A stretch of DNA of 64,000 nucleotides, taken from positions 62,001 to 126,000 of the forward strand of contig BPGW01000008.1 of NCBI GenBank assembly GCA_026003235.1, given 5' to 3'. Below are positions 17,024 through 26,002 of this stretch, piece after piece. The position numbers were made by a program, and so were the translations under genes. This DNA comes from Bacteroidia bacterium. Lineage in GTDB: Bacteria > Bacteroidota > Bacteroidia > SpSt-205. The notes under the pieces are model-generated. The model was not told where the DNA came from. It saw only the letters and a program-made list of their open reading frames with translations, and searched no databases. The stretch's first letter is position 1. Each line of letters starts with the position of its first letter.

Positions 17024-19283
17024 AGCGAAGAAGAGCTTTTTCCAGCGCGCTTTTCCAGAGACCTTGCCAGCTCAGGAGGTCCAGGGTTAGGCGGCCGGCC
17101 CCCGTCTCCAGCTCGGCCCACGCGAGGGAAGGCACGGTTTCTCCCAGGCGATAGGTGGCCAAGCCTGCGGCTTGCGTGCGGGCTTCCAGGGTTTGGGCGT
17201 CTCCGGGGGCTACCGCTACGACCACGCGTCCCCCATCTTCGCCAAACCAGAACGCATCGGTACGAGAGCCAACCGGTTGGCGTACCCTGAAGCCTGCTTC
17301 CCCCCAAAAGGCCATCTCAAGCAGGGCAATCAGCAACCCACCGTCTGAGACATCCTGGGCTGCCAGCAAGAGGCCTTCCGCAGCCAGCTGGGGCAAGAGC
17401 GTAATCAAAACCTTCTCGGCCGGAAGCGACAGCCGGGGGGGCGGCGAGTAACGAACCCCTCGCACTTCTCGCAGGTAATGGCTGCTGTTGAGAGTAGGGC
17501 GAAAAATCGCTTCGCTGTCGCCAATGAGGTAGAGGAGGGCGGGGGCGGCGGGCAAAGCTGCCGGCGTCCATCGTTCCAGCGCTTTCTCCAAAAGGCCGAC
17601 AACCCCTATCACGGGGGTCGGCAGGATCGCTCCTGCTTCGTCCTGGTTGTAGAAGCTCACATTGCCGCCGGTAACGGGAAGATGGAGGGCTTGGCAGGCT
17701 TCCCGCAGCCCCTCCACCGCCTGCACGAACTGCCAGTACACTTCGGGGGTTTGGGGGCTGCCAAAGTTTAGGCAGTTGGTCACGCCGAGGGGTACCGCCC
17801 CGGTGCAGGCCACTTGCCGAGCCGCTTCGGCTACGGCCAGGGCCGTGCCTACCCGGGGATCGGCCTCCACCCACCAGGGGTTGCCATCCAGCCGCATCGC
17901 CAGCGCCCGATCGGTATAAGGCAGCCGGACCACCGCCGCTGCCCCAGGAAGCCCCACCGCACTCCCTACCGTGGCTGCCCCCACCATCCGATCATACTGC
18001 TCGTAAATCCACCCTTTGTGTGCGAGATTGGGATGCGTAAGCAGCCTCCGAAGGGCCTCCAGAAAAGCCTCCGGACCTTCCAGGTCAGGAACCTCCTTCT
18101 CAGAGAAACGCGCAACCTCCTCCAAATAAGCGGGTGGCTTCTGCGGCCAGTCGTACACAGGGGCTCCTTCGCCGCTCATGAGCAAGGAAGGGGGCAGTTC
18201 GGCTACCTTCTGCCCCTTCCACCAGTATTCCAGCAGGCCGGTATCCGTGACCTCGCCGATTTCGGTGCAGAGCAGCTCCCACTTGGCGGCGATAGCCTGG
18301 ATTTTCTGCACGTGGTGAGGCTCGGTAATAAGGAGCATCCGTTCCTGGGATTCAGAGAGGAGGATTTCGTGGGGCTGGCTTAGGCCTCCCCTGAGGGGCA
18401 CGCGATCCAACCAGATACGCATGCCTGTGCCGCCTCGCGCGGCGGTTTCTGCGGTGGAACTGGCCAGGCCAGCGGCGCCCATGTCTTGCATGCCCACCAA
18501 TAGCCGAGCCTCCACCATCTCTTGGATAGCTTCCACGAGGAGCTTTTCCTTGAAGGGGTCGCCTACCTGGATGGCAGGCAGGTTTTCGGCGGTGTTTCCG
18601 CTTAGGGTTTCCGAGGCGAAGGCCGCTCCTCCTATGCCGTCGGGGCCTGTCGCAGCCCCCAGGTACAAGACCCGGTTGCCAGGGCCTTGGGCGCGAGCGC
18701 TAACCAGGTTTTCCACCCGCACCACACCCAAACTAAAAGCGTTCACGATAGGCTTGCCCCGGTACTCCGGCGCAAAGTAGGTTTCTCCTCCGACGGTAGG
18801 AACCCCCAGCGCATTCCCGTAGTCGCCGATGCCTCGGACGACGCCTTCTATGATGCGCTGCGTGGCCGGGTCTATGGGCCAGCCAAAGTGAAGGGAGTTG
18901 AGAGCGGCGATAGGGCGAGCTCCCACCGCCAAGATATCCCGGTGGATGCCCCCTACGCCGGTGGCCGCCCCTTGATAGGGCGCTACGGCGCTGGGATGGT
19001 TATGCGACTCCACCTTGAAGGCGATAGCCCACCCGTCTCCAAGGTCAAGGAGGCCGGCGTTTTCCTCACCTGCGGCGCGAAGCGTGCGCGCCCCACGGCG
19101 GGGCAGCTTTCGCAAATGCAGAAGCGAGCTCTTGTAGCTGCAGTGTTCACTCCACAGGGCCGAAAAAAGCCACACTTCCACGGGACTGGGTTCCCGTCCC
19201 AGCAAAGCCAAAATGCGCTCGTACTCTGCGGCCGAAAGGCCTGCTTTCTCCGCTATTGCACGGCTCGTAAGAAGCGTTCCCAT
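17022..19283 (-). CDS. purL: Phosphoribosylformylglycinamidine synthase subunit PurL
   Basis: 753 aa, the short (Bacillus-type) PurL, which needs separate PurQ and PurS for glutamine-derived ammonia; neither is in the window. Motifs include [13 protein letters not shown] near residue 45, [46 protein letters not shown] and DVSDGGL. It converts FGAR to FGAM in purine synthesis. The start overlaps the end of the upstream lepB by 31 bp on the same strand, so lepB and purL form one transcript from the lepB promoter. Confidence 0.97.
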   Translation of the reverse strand: MGTLLTSRAIAEKAGLSAAEYERILALLGREPSPVEVWLFSALWSEHCSYKSSLLHLRKLPRRGARTLRAAGEENAGLLDLGDGWAIAFKVESHNHPSAVAPYQGAATGVGGIHRDILAVGARPIAALNSLHFGWPIDPATQRIIEGVVRGIGDYGNALGVPTVGGETYFAPEYRGKPIVNAFSLGVVRVENLVSARAQGPGNRVLYLGAATGPDGIGGAAFASETLSGNTAENLPAIQVGDPFKEKLLVEAIQEMVEARLLVGMQDMGAAGLASSTAETAARGGTGMRIWLDRVPLRGGLSQPHEILLSESQERMLLITEPHHVQKIQAIAAKWELLCTEIGEVTDTGLLEYWWKGQKVAELPPSLLMSGEGAPVYDWPQKPPAYLEEVARFSEKEVPDLEGPEAFLEALRRLLTHPNLAHKGWIYEQYDRMVGAATVGSAVGLPGAAAVVRLPYTDRALAMRLDGNPWWVEADPRVGTALAVAEAARQVACTGAVPLGVTNCLNFGSPQTPEVYWQFVQAVEGLREACQALHLPVTGGNVSFYNQDEAGAILPTPVIGVVGLLEKALERWTPAALPAAPALLYLIGDSEAIFRPTLNSSHYLREVRGVRYSPPPRLSLPAEKVLITLLPQLAAEGLLLAAQDVSDGGLLIALLEMAFWGEAGFRVRQPVGSRTDAFWFGEDGGRVVVAVAPGDAQTLEARTQAAGLATYRLGETVPSLAWAELETGAGRLTLDLLSWQGLWKSALEKALLR

Positions 19284-20362
19284 CGCGGTTTCCAGTTCTC
19301 AATCGACAGGATGACGAAAACCGGCTTGCCTACGATGTGGTCTTCGGGCACCGGCCCCCAGAATCGCCCATCTAAGGAGTTGTATCGGTTGTCGCCCATT
19401 ACGAAGTAATAGTTTTGCTCAAAGGTGTAGTGGGAGGCGGGGTTTCCATCCAGGTAGACGCGTCCTTCGGCTACTTCCAGGGTATGGCCTTCGTAGCCTT
19501 CAATGAGGCGGCGGTAGAGGGCTATATGCTGAGCTGTGAGGGGTATGCGGTCGCCTTTGCGGGGCAGGTAGAAGGGACCCCAATTGTCCAGGTTCCAGCG
19601 GAAGGCCGTATCGTGGGGGTACATTTCTCGGAGGGGTTCGTTGGGGGGCTGAAGGTGCTGGTAAAAGGTATCCAGGTCGCTTCGGAAAGCTTCCTCAAAG
19701 GCTTTAGCCAGGTAAGCCGGCATGAAAAGGTGATAGGTGCGGTCGTCTAAGGGGATCCAGTTGGGGTTGGAGCTGCCGGGAGGGCGGAAGCCAAACCGTT
19801 CCAGCGCGCGGTAGCTTAGGGGTCCCGTGCGAGCGCGTGCTATGTAACGCATTTGAAGGTACCGAGGCTGGTAACCCGGCTTGCCGTTGATGTATACCAC
19901 GCCGGCCCGCACCTCCAGGGTGTCTCCAGGCACCGCTACGCAGCGCTTGACGTAGTTTTCCTTCATAGAGGGGATGTACACAGGGCCTACGTCGGGGCTG
20001 TTGGGCAAAATGTCGTCGGCGGGGTAGTTGAAGACCAAAATATCCCCGCGCTGGATAGGCTTGAATCCCGGCAGGCGCTTGTAGGGCAGCACGATCCAGT
20101 CCAAGTACGACGGGATGCCGGTGAAAGGGATGTGGTTGTGAATGAAAGGAATGGCCAGCGGTACCATAGGCAAGCGGGGGCCGTAGTGCAATTTGCTCAC
20201 AAAGACCAAGTCCCAAGCCAACAAGGTCCGTTCCATGGAGCTGGTGGGAATGAGGAAAACTTCGGCCAGGAAGGTGCGCACAAAGAGGATAATCGCCAGC
20301 GCAATCAGCAGCTCTCGCCACCAGCGGCGGCGTTGGGCGGCTTTTTCTGGGAGGGCACTCAC
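19253..20362 (-). CDS. lepB: Signal peptidase I
   Basis: 369 aa from a GTG start. The ATG at 20386 used by the track lies upstream of the -7 box (TATCTTTG, minus strand 20375-20368), whereas GTG 20362 is 5 nt after it; I therefore choose the GTG, giving [16 protein letters not shown] membrane anchor is followed by box B with the catalytic serine ([11 protein letters not shown]), GDILVFNYP, box D with the general-base lysine ([17 protein letters not shown]) and box E ([17 protein letters not shown]). A large insertion between boxes D and E, usual for Bacteroidota, makes it longer than the E. coli enzyme. It cleaves signal peptides such as those of the secreted proteins nearby. Confidence 0.95.
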   Translation of the reverse strand: MSALPEKAAQRRRWWRELLIALAIILFVRTFLAEVFLIPTSSMERTLLAWDLVFVSKLHYGPRLPMVPLAIPFIHNHIPFTGIPSYLDWIVLPYKRLPGFKPIQRGDILVFNYPADDILPNSPDVGPVYIPSMKENYVKRCVAVPGDTLEVRAGVVYINGKPGYQPRYLQMRYIARARTGPLSYRALERFGFRPPGSSNPNWIPLDDRTYHLFMPAYLAKAFEEAFRSDLDTFYQHLQPPNEPLREMYPHDTAFRWNLDNWGPFYLPRKGDRIPLTAQHIALYRRLIEGYEGHTLEVAEGRVYLDGNPASHYTFEQNYYFVMGDNRYNSLDGRFWGPVPEDHIVGKPVFVILSIENWKPRWERFLRAVQ

Positions 20363-20367
20363 CCCGG

Positions 20368-20375
20368 CAAAGATA
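20368..20375 (-). promoter_or_regulatory. -7 box TATCTTTG for lepB-purL
   Basis: Ends 5 nt before GTG 20362 and lies inside the longer ORF of the track, so it decides the start codon. Divergent to the box at 20393. Confidence 0.65.
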
Positions 20376-20392
20376 GGGCACGGCAAATACCC

Positions 20393-20400
20393 TACTTTTG
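20393..20400 (+). promoter_or_regulatory. -7 box TACTTTTG for the PhoD-like gene
   Basis: Spacer AGCC (4 nt) to ATG 20405; 17 bp from the divergent lepB box. Confidence 0.65.
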
Positions 20401-20404
20401 AGCC

Positions 20405-21730
20405 ATGTCAGCCCGTCTGATAGGCCTTCTTGGCGGGGCGCTTGTACTGGCCCAGGTGCGCCTTCAGTCAGGGCCCATGTTGGGCTATGCGCAAATGCGT
20501 GAGGTGGCCCTCTGGCTGCAAACCACCGGTCCGGCCCAGGTCCAGATAGAATACGCCGACACGGCCCGCCCCGCCGAGAAAAAGCGCACCCCGCCGCTCC
20601 TTACCCACGACTCTACCGCCTACACCGCTAAGTTCGTGATTGGCCCGCTTGAGCCTGGCCGCACTTACCGCTACCAAGTCTACCTGAACGGCAAGCCCGT
20701 ATCCCTGCCGTATCCCCTGTACTTTCGCACCCTGCCCTTGTGGAAGTGGCGCACCGCTCCCCCGGACTTCCGCTTTGTGGTGGGAAGCTGCGCTTTCGTG
20801 AACGACTCCCTCTATGACCGCCCCGGCAAGCCTTACGGGGGAGAATACGAGATTTTCACCAGCATCGCCCGGCTGAAGCCCGATTTCATGATCTGGCTCG
20901 GCGACAATGTCTACCTGCGCGAAGCCGACTGGCATAGCTGGAGCGGCATCCGGTACCGCTATACGCATACCCGCAGCTTGCCGGAACTGCAGCCTCTCTT
21001 GGCGGCTTGTCCTCACTATGCTATCTGGGACGACCACGACTTTGGCCCTAACGACAGCGACCGCAGCTTTTGGGCCAGAGACCTTACCCGAAAGGCCTTT
21101 ACCCTCTTTTGGGCTAACCCCTCCTTCGGGGTGCCCCAAGCGCCCGAGGGCCTCAGCACCTTTTTTGAGTGGGCCGATGCGGAATTTTTCCTCTTGGATG
21201 GCCGAACTTACCGCACCCCTAACCGTCGTCTTACGGGCACCCGCCAGATGTTCGGCCCAGCTCAGTTGGAGTGGCTTCTGGACGCCCTCAAGTCCAGTAA
21301 AGCCACCTTCAAGTTCGTCTGCACCGGCAGCCAAATCCTCAACCCCACCACCGGCTACGAAAATTTCATCAACTTCCCAGAAGAGCGGGATCAGCTCCTG
21401 CGCCTCATAGAAGCGGAAGGCATACCTGGCGTCATCTTTCTTACGGGAGACCGGCATTTTTCGGAGGTGTCTTCCATTCGGCTTCGCAATGGCCAGCGAG
21501 TCTACGAGATAACCGCTTCGCCGCTTACCGCTTCGCCTTTTACGGAGGCGCCCCAGCGCGAGGAAAACCCCTATCGCCTGGAGGGCACCTTAACTCCCCA
21601 ACGCAACTTCCTCCTTCTGAGCGTAAGCGGCCCCGAAAAAGCCCGCACCCTCACGATCACCGCTTACAATAGCGCAGGCCAGAAACTCTGGGAAAAATCC
21701 CTCTCCGCCCAAGAGCTCCAGCCTAAGTAG
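20405..21730 (+). CDS. PhoD-like alkaline phosphatase D family protein
   Basis: 441 aa with an N-terminal signal peptide (LIGLLGGALVLAQ). A fibronectin-like domain (about residues 20-105) precedes a metallophosphatase core: GSCAFVN, FMIWLGDNVYLREADW, YAIWDDHDFGPNDSD and LTGDRHFSEVS supply metal ligands of the PhoD family. PhoD enzymes are periplasmic or secreted phosphodiesterases/phosphomonoesterases that depend on Ca and Fe. The member here is smaller than PhoD of Bacillus and belongs to the group common in Bacteroidota. The C-terminus (about 70 residues) is beta-rich without a T9SS tail. Confidence 0.9.
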   Translation: MSARLIGLLGGALVLAQVRLQSGPMLGYAQMREVALWLQTTGPAQVQIEYADTARPAEKKRTPPLLTHDSTAYTAKFVIGPLEPGRTYRYQVYLNGKPVSLPYPLYFRTLPLWKWRTAPPDFRFVVGSCAFVNDSLYDRPGKPYGGEYEIFTSIARLKPDFMIWLGDNVYLREADWHSWSGIRYRYTHTRSLPELQPLLAACPHYAIWDDHDFGPNDSDRSFWARDLTRKAFTLFWANPSFGVPQAPEGLSTFFEWADAEFFLLDGRTYRTPNRRLTGTRQMFGPAQLEWLLDALKSSKATFKFVCTGSQILNPTTGYENFINFPEERDQLLRLIEAEGIPGVIFLTGDRHFSEVSSIRLRNGQRVYEITASPLTASPFTEAPQREENPYRLEGTLTPQRNFLLLSVSGPEKARTLTITAYNSAGQKLWEKSLSAQELQPK

Positions 21731-21759
21731 GCCCCTTCTTTTGTTTGCAAGAAAAGTGT

Positions 21760-21767
21760 TATATTCG
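21760..21767 (+). promoter_or_regulatory. -7 box TATATTCG for the T9SS type-A protein
   Basis: A variant box, shared with the gene at 26003, 4 nt before ATG 21772. Confidence 0.5.
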
Positions 21768-21771
21768 CTAT

Positions 21772-24078
21772 ATGCAAAAGGGGGCTTTTCGCCTCCTCTC
21801 GCTGGGCGCTAAAGTGCAACCTTCTCTCCAGGTTTTGCGTATCTGTCTTGTGCGAACCCTTCTGGTAGGTCTTGCGGCAGGCTGGCTCGTGGGCTTGCGA
21901 GCCGAAGGAAGTCGGGAGCTCTTAGCGGGCAATTGCGCCAACCACGGCTATATCCAAATCTGGGACAACAACGACCCTCTAAGAAATTTTGCTACCTATG
22001 ACTGTCCAGAGTATGCCCGATTGTACATCCGAGCAGCTGGGGGTGAGCGCATTTACATGGGCTTTCATGTCGTTTTCGACAACAATAATAATACCATTGC
22101 GACGGATGTCTATTTTCGCCTAAAAGATCCTAACGGCAATGTGGTGATGGGGCCTATTCAGCTCACCAATACGATGGGGCCAGGCTGGATTGGCAATTGT
22201 AACCAAGCTATCACCGGTCCCGTACAGCTTTTCCCAGGGGGATACAACGCTCTCGTGTATAATGTGCCCCTGGGAGGCGGAGGAAACTACTGGATAGAGT
22301 TTGCGGTGGGTAACAATCCGAATACGGTTCTGGAAAGGATATTTCGCTGGTTTGATATTACAGTAGCTCGCTGGAATGGAACCGCTTGGGTAGAGAAGAA
22401 GGGGCGTGTATGGAGCCGGAAATGGGATTTCACGACGCGCGGCGGGAACAATCCCTTTGTGGCCCAGCTTTACACCTACTCACTTGATTCTGTCGTAACT
22501 CGTTTCGACTTCAATGGGATGCAGCCCTGGGGCTTTGAGGTGAGCTGTAACTCGTTTGGGGCCTCTACGGTAGGTACGCCCCAGCAGCGCCGCCGATCTA
22601 ACTTCCGCCAAAACATCCTCAACGCAGGCGGCATACCCGCAGCACCAGAATACCCCATCTTTCTCAACGATCCCGATATGGAGTTTTATCCTACTGGCAT
22701 CGTAGCCAGCGTGGATTCTTTCAGCGTGATCCCTTGCACAGAGTCCAGCTATTGTCTGTATGTCTCCCTCTCTAAGCCTGGGCAGGTGTCTGTAACGCTG
22801 AACTTTACTAACCCTAACCGCCCACCTCGGACTTTTATCCAAAATCTCAACGCCGGCCCTAATTGCATCCCCTGGGACGGTACAGACGGGGCCGGTAATC
22901 CTGTACCTAACGGTACGGTGGTGAACGCCGTTCTGGACTTTTTCACGGGCCTGACGCATCTGCCTCTGGTAGATGTAGAGCATCACACAAACGGCTTTCG
23001 GGTGCAGCTTGTGCGGCCGACCACCCGTCCCAATGGCACACCGCTTCCCCCTCCTATGGTGTACTGGGATGATATCTTGCTCAACGACCCAGGTAACTCG
23101 TTGGATGGCGTACAGAACCTTGCGGGCTGCACCCCTCCTCCGCCGCCCAATAACCCCGCCTGCCACCGCTGGCAAAACCGCGGCACCAACAACTTCAACC
23201 CCGAAGTCATCAACACCTGGTGGTACACCAACACCGAGCAACATACCTTCGTCTTGAATATAGACCCAGACAAGTGGCGCGTCTTTTCTGAAATTGTCAA
23301 CTGTGGTGGACCTAATGGGGTGGAAGTGCACTTCTGGTTTTGGCATGAGATCCCCTTTAGCTCCGTTTCCTGGAATCTCACCACCGACCCGCCTGGGCTG
23401 CTTGACCCCACCGCTTCTGATACGGTGATGGACACTTCAGACCCTAATTGGACCCACGTGTGGCTGACTTTCCCTTATACAGGCAGCGGGAGTGGGGCTA
23501 CGATCACCTTTACCGTAAGCTCAGTCTCGCAGAAGTACCCTTATTGCCGAGATGAAGCGACGCTTTCGTGTGTGGTGCTGCCTGTGGTATGGGCCCAGGA
23601 GCTGAGGGGGGCGGTGTATCCAGGTTATAACCTGCTGGAATGGGCTACTACGGCGGAGTCGGGGTTATCAGGCTTCTGGGTGGAGCGAGGCGTGACGGGC
23701 GCAGACTTTGTGCCGGTGCGCTTTGTGCCGGTCCATGGCGCCGGCCGCCCGTACCAACTGCGGGATGAGAACCCCCCAGCTGCGCCCCGCTGGCTATACC
23801 GCCTGCGCATGGAAGAGCCTGGCGTCGCGCCCTACTATTCCCGTACGATAGAGCTTCTGCCGCAAGCGGTCCAGCCCCAGGTCCAAGTAGATCCCACCCA
23901 GCGTTTGCTGATAGTGCAGGCCCCCTCAGGAGAAACGGTCCACGTGGAAGTCTATACCCTCTTGGGCCAGCTGGTGTGGCAAACCCACGCCGGATCGGGG
24001 GCCGTTGCGCTTCCGCTCGGGGCAGGAGCGTATGTCCTTAGGGCAGGCGGGCAGGTCCAGCGGTTCTTCCTGCCTTGA
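21772..24078 (+). CDS. T9SS type-A secreted protein
   Basis: 768 aa from ATG 21772; the TTG at 21745 in the track precedes the promoter box and is rejected. A long N-terminal region ends in a hydrophobic signal (VRTLLVGLAAGWLVGLRA). The body is rich in N, P and aromatic residues, with GPNCIPWDGTDGAGNPVPNG resembling a FlgD/Ig-like loop, and has no recognisable catalytic domain. The last 65 residues are a type-A sorting domain (HVEVYTLLGQLVWQTHAGSG, LGAGAYVLRAGGQVQRFFLP). It is thus probably exported and attached to the cell surface. The stop codon directly abuts the stop of the convergent gene at 24079. Confidence 0.85.
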   Translation: MQKGAFRLLSLGAKVQPSLQVLRICLVRTLLVGLAAGWLVGLRAEGSRELLAGNCANHGYIQIWDNNDPLRNFATYDCPEYARLYIRAAGGERIYMGFHVVFDNNNNTIATDVYFRLKDPNGNVVMGPIQLTNTMGPGWIGNCNQAITGPVQLFPGGYNALVYNVPLGGGGNYWIEFAVGNNPNTVLERIFRWFDITVARWNGTAWVEKKGRVWSRKWDFTTRGGNNPFVAQLYTYSLDSVVTRFDFNGMQPWGFEVSCNSFGASTVGTPQQRRRSNFRQNILNAGGIPAAPEYPIFLNDPDMEFYPTGIVASVDSFSVIPCTESSYCLYVSLSKPGQVSVTLNFTNPNRPPRTFIQNLNAGPNCIPWDGTDGAGNPVPNGTVVNAVLDFFTGLTHLPLVDVEHHTNGFRVQLVRPTTRPNGTPLPPPMVYWDDILLNDPGNSLDGVQNLAGCTPPPPPNNPACHRWQNRGTNNFNPEVINTWWYTNTEQHTFVLNIDPDKWRVFSEIVNCGGPNGVEVHFWFWHEIPFSSVSWNLTTDPPGLLDPTASDTVMDTSDPNWTHVWLTFPYTGSGSGATITFTVSSVSQKYPYCRDEATLSCVVLPVVWAQELRGAVYPGYNLLEWATTAESGLSGFWVERGVTGADFVPVRFVPVHGAGRPYQLRDENPPAAPRWLYRLRMEEPGVAPYYSRTIELLPQAVQPQVQVDPTQRLLIVQAPSGETVHVEVYTLLGQLVWQTHAGSGAVALPLGAGAYVLRAGGQVQRFFLP

Positions 24079-24552
24079 CTACAGGACTAAGCCGTGTAGG
24101 CTATCCAGCAAAAGCAAGAATCCCCCTTGGATGACGATGCCCCATCCTGTGCCCTGCCACCGCACATCTCTGCGGGTAGCGAGGTACGCTCCGGCGGCCA
24201 TATAACCCACATCAAGGAGGGCATTCAGGAGGAGGATGCGGCGTAGGCGCTGTTTTTCTGCCGCCCAATCTTTTGGCTGGCTTGCTCGTAAGGATTTGTG
24301 CAGGCTGTACAGGCCATACCCAGCGATGGCCCCATCTACAGCTCCCCAAGCCAAGTGCTGAATGCCCATATACCGCCCAAAAGGACTTGCGCGCAGAAGC
24401 TGGTAAGTACCCACCGCTGCGCTGCCGCCAGCCCACCCGCCCAGCAGGTGCAGGAGCCGCTTCTGCACCCGTACCACTTGGGCAGAGTCTGTAACGAGTC
24501 CCAGTAGCATCAGAAAGGTTCCCATACCGACCTGAACAAAATCTTCGTTCAC
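24079..24552 (-). CDS. Four-helix membrane protein, DUF6992-like
   Basis: 157 aa with about four membrane segments (LMLLGLVTDS, AGGSAAVGTYQLL, LAWGAVDGAIAGYGLYS, GWGIVIQGGFLLLLDSL). The pattern of a small membrane protein with an H-x-x-W/N-like turn before each helix recalls DUF6992 proteins of Bacteroidota; I am not certain of it. The start codon would be GTG (24552), with a possible alternative ATG nine codons in. No -7 box is visible. Function unknown. Confidence 0.55.
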   Translation of the reverse strand: MNEDFVQVGMGTFLMLLGLVTDSAQVVRVQKRLLHLLGGWAGGSAAVGTYQLLRASPFGRYMGIQHLAWGAVDGAIAGYGLYSLHKSLRASQPKDWAAEKQRLRRILLLNALLDVGYMAAGAYLATRRDVRWQGTGWGIVIQGGFLLLLDSLHGLVL

Positions 24553-24631
24553 TTTGTGGGAAGGGGAAAAGCAGCGTAACAGAGGCAGAATGCTGGCTTA
24601 GGGCTTCGGTCAGGTTACGAGCAAAAGGGCG

Positions 24632-24639
24632 TATTTTTG
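24632..24639 (+). promoter_or_regulatory. -7 box TATTTTTG upstream of the glycosyltransferase
   Basis: Matches the consensus, 18 nt before a 37-codon ORF and about 140 nt before the glycosyltransferase ATG. Confidence 0.5.
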
Positions 24640-24657
24640 CTCCGCTTGAAGGGTCGT

Positions 24658-24771
24658 ATGCAATCATTTCGGGCCGTCCCTCTCTTGCTTCTGTACCTTC
24701 TAAGGGAAGTCACTGCGATGTGGCTCTTCTGTTGCCTGGCTATGCAGGTTGAACTACTCCATGTTTATTAG
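24658..24771 (+). CDS. Possible 37-aa leader peptide
   Basis: Reads MQSFRAVPLLLLYLLREV... and ends VELLHVY, then TAG at 24769-24771, 6 nt before the glycosyltransferase ATG. It is hydrophobic and leucine-rich, like a single membrane helix. Its place between promoter and GT gene suggests a leader or translation coupler; no homologue is known to me. Chance cannot be excluded. Confidence 0.3.
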   Translation: MQSFRAVPLLLLYLLREVTAMWLFCCLAMQVELLHVY

Positions 24772-24777
24772 GGCGAT

Positions 24778-25965
24778 ATGCATTATCTTTTAGCTCTCAT
24801 TATTATTTCCATTGCGTTAATATTTTATTCTTATGTTGTCTATCCCTTGATTATTTCCCTTGCTTCTTGGTTCCTTAGGCGCAAAGAGGGTGAATCATAT
24901 TCTAATATCTCAGAATTTCCTACTGTCAGTATCTTGATAGCCGCATACAATGAAGAAGCTGTAATCGGGAGGAAGTTGGATTCTATATTGAGTTTGGACT
25001 ACCCTCGGGAAAAGCTGGAGGTCTGGATTGGGTCGGATGCTTCTACGGACCGGACGGAGGAGATTGTTCAGCGATATGCCCAGGAATATCCTTTTATCCG
25101 GTTGGTTCGGTTTGAGGGGCGTACAGGGAAAGCTCAGATTATCAACGCTCTAAAGAAACAAGCTCGTGGAGAAATTCTCGTTTCCACCGATGCAAATGTG
25201 ATTTTTACACCCCAGGTGATTAGCGAACTGGTCGCATACTTCTCTGATCCGGCTGTGGGCATGGTTTCCGCAAATATCCGGCGAGGTGTAGGCAAACTGC
25301 AAAGGATGCAAGTAGTAGAAAAAGCTTACATTCAGCGAGAAAACGCCATCAAACAAAAACAATGGCTTCTCAGTGGCCTCATCATGGGCGTAGAAGGTGG
25401 TTGTTACGCTATCCGGCGTTCCCTCTTAGTGGAAGTCCCTGTGGGGTTTTTTATGGATGATTTCTTCATTACGATGGCTGTTATTGTTAGTGGATATAAA
25501 GTCGCCTTCGCTAGTAGGGCAATATGCTTTGAGGATATACCCGAAAAACAAGAAGAAGAATTTGAAAGAAAGGTCAGAATTTCTATAGGAAACTATCAAA
25601 ATATGCTTTACTATAGAAGTTTTCTGCTCAATCCTATGAGAAAACCTTTCTTTCACTTCTTTTCTCATAAGTTTATTCGCTGGATAACGCCTTTTCTCTT
25701 ACTTACTTCTACATTTGCTTCTTGGCCACTGGCTCTTTACGAAGGAGGAATTTACATCTACTTTGCAGCTGGGATGACAGGCCTTATGCTTCTTCCCCTC
25801 ATAAGGCGTGTAGCTATGCGCGTCCCAGGTTTCAATTTTATCACACACTTTGTATATATGAATTATGCGCTTTTGTATGGTTTTTTTCGTTATTTGCAGC
25901 GGCCTACAAGTAGCGTGTGGCAGCCTGTCGAGCGTAATGTACCTATAGAAAAGTCTGTTATGTAG
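24778..25965 (+). CDS. Membrane-bound family 2 glycosyltransferase
   Basis: 395 aa. An N-terminal membrane helix (LLALIIISIALIFYSYVVYP) is followed by a GT-A domain: VSILIAAYNEEAVIGRKLDS, the nucleotide-sugar DxD-like SDASTDRT, VSTDANVIF, MGVEGGCYAIRR and FMDDFFITMAVI. Two or three C-terminal helices (residues about 300-365) complete the layout of processive-type GT2 enzymes such as hyaluronan/poly-GlcNAc synthase relatives, though the QxxRW motif is not clear (ERKVRISIGNYQN sits in its place). It likely builds exopolysaccharide at the inner membrane. Base use is clearly AT-richer than that of its neighbours, a sign of transfer. Confidence 0.88.
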   Translation: MHYLLALIIISIALIFYSYVVYPLIISLASWFLRRKEGESYSNISEFPTVSILIAAYNEEAVIGRKLDSILSLDYPREKLEVWIGSDASTDRTEEIVQRYAQEYPFIRLVRFEGRTGKAQIINALKKQARGEILVSTDANVIFTPQVISELVAYFSDPAVGMVSANIRRGVGKLQRMQVVEKAYIQRENAIKQKQWLLSGLIMGVEGGCYAIRRSLLVEVPVGFFMDDFFITMAVIVSGYKVAFASRAICFEDIPEKQEEEFERKVRISIGNYQNMLYYRSFLLNPMRKPFFHFFSHKFIRWITPFLLLTSTFASWPLALYEGGIYIYFAAGMTGLMLLPLIRRVAMRVPGFNFITHFVYMNYALLYGFFRYLQRPTSSVWQPVERNVPIEKSVM

Positions 25966-25990
25966 TTTGCCGCACGCTGGCAGAAAGCTG

Positions 25991-25998
25991 TATATTCG
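25991..25998 (+). promoter_or_regulatory. -7 box TATATTCG for the giant secreted protein
   Basis: Same variant box as at 21760; 4 nt (CCTC) before ATG 26003. Confidence 0.5.
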
Positions 25999-26002
25999 CC
26001 TC

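Noticed and set aside
20363-20386. ATG 20386 as lepB start
   Set aside because: It lies upstream of the promoter box; GTG 20362 fits the window-wide spacing.
21745-21771. TTG start for the T9SS type-A gene
   Set aside because: It precedes the -7 box; ATG 21772 is 4 nt after the box.
24460-24560. Promoter for the DUF6992-like gene
   Set aside because: No TAnnTTTG box could be found on the minus strand upstream of the GTG.
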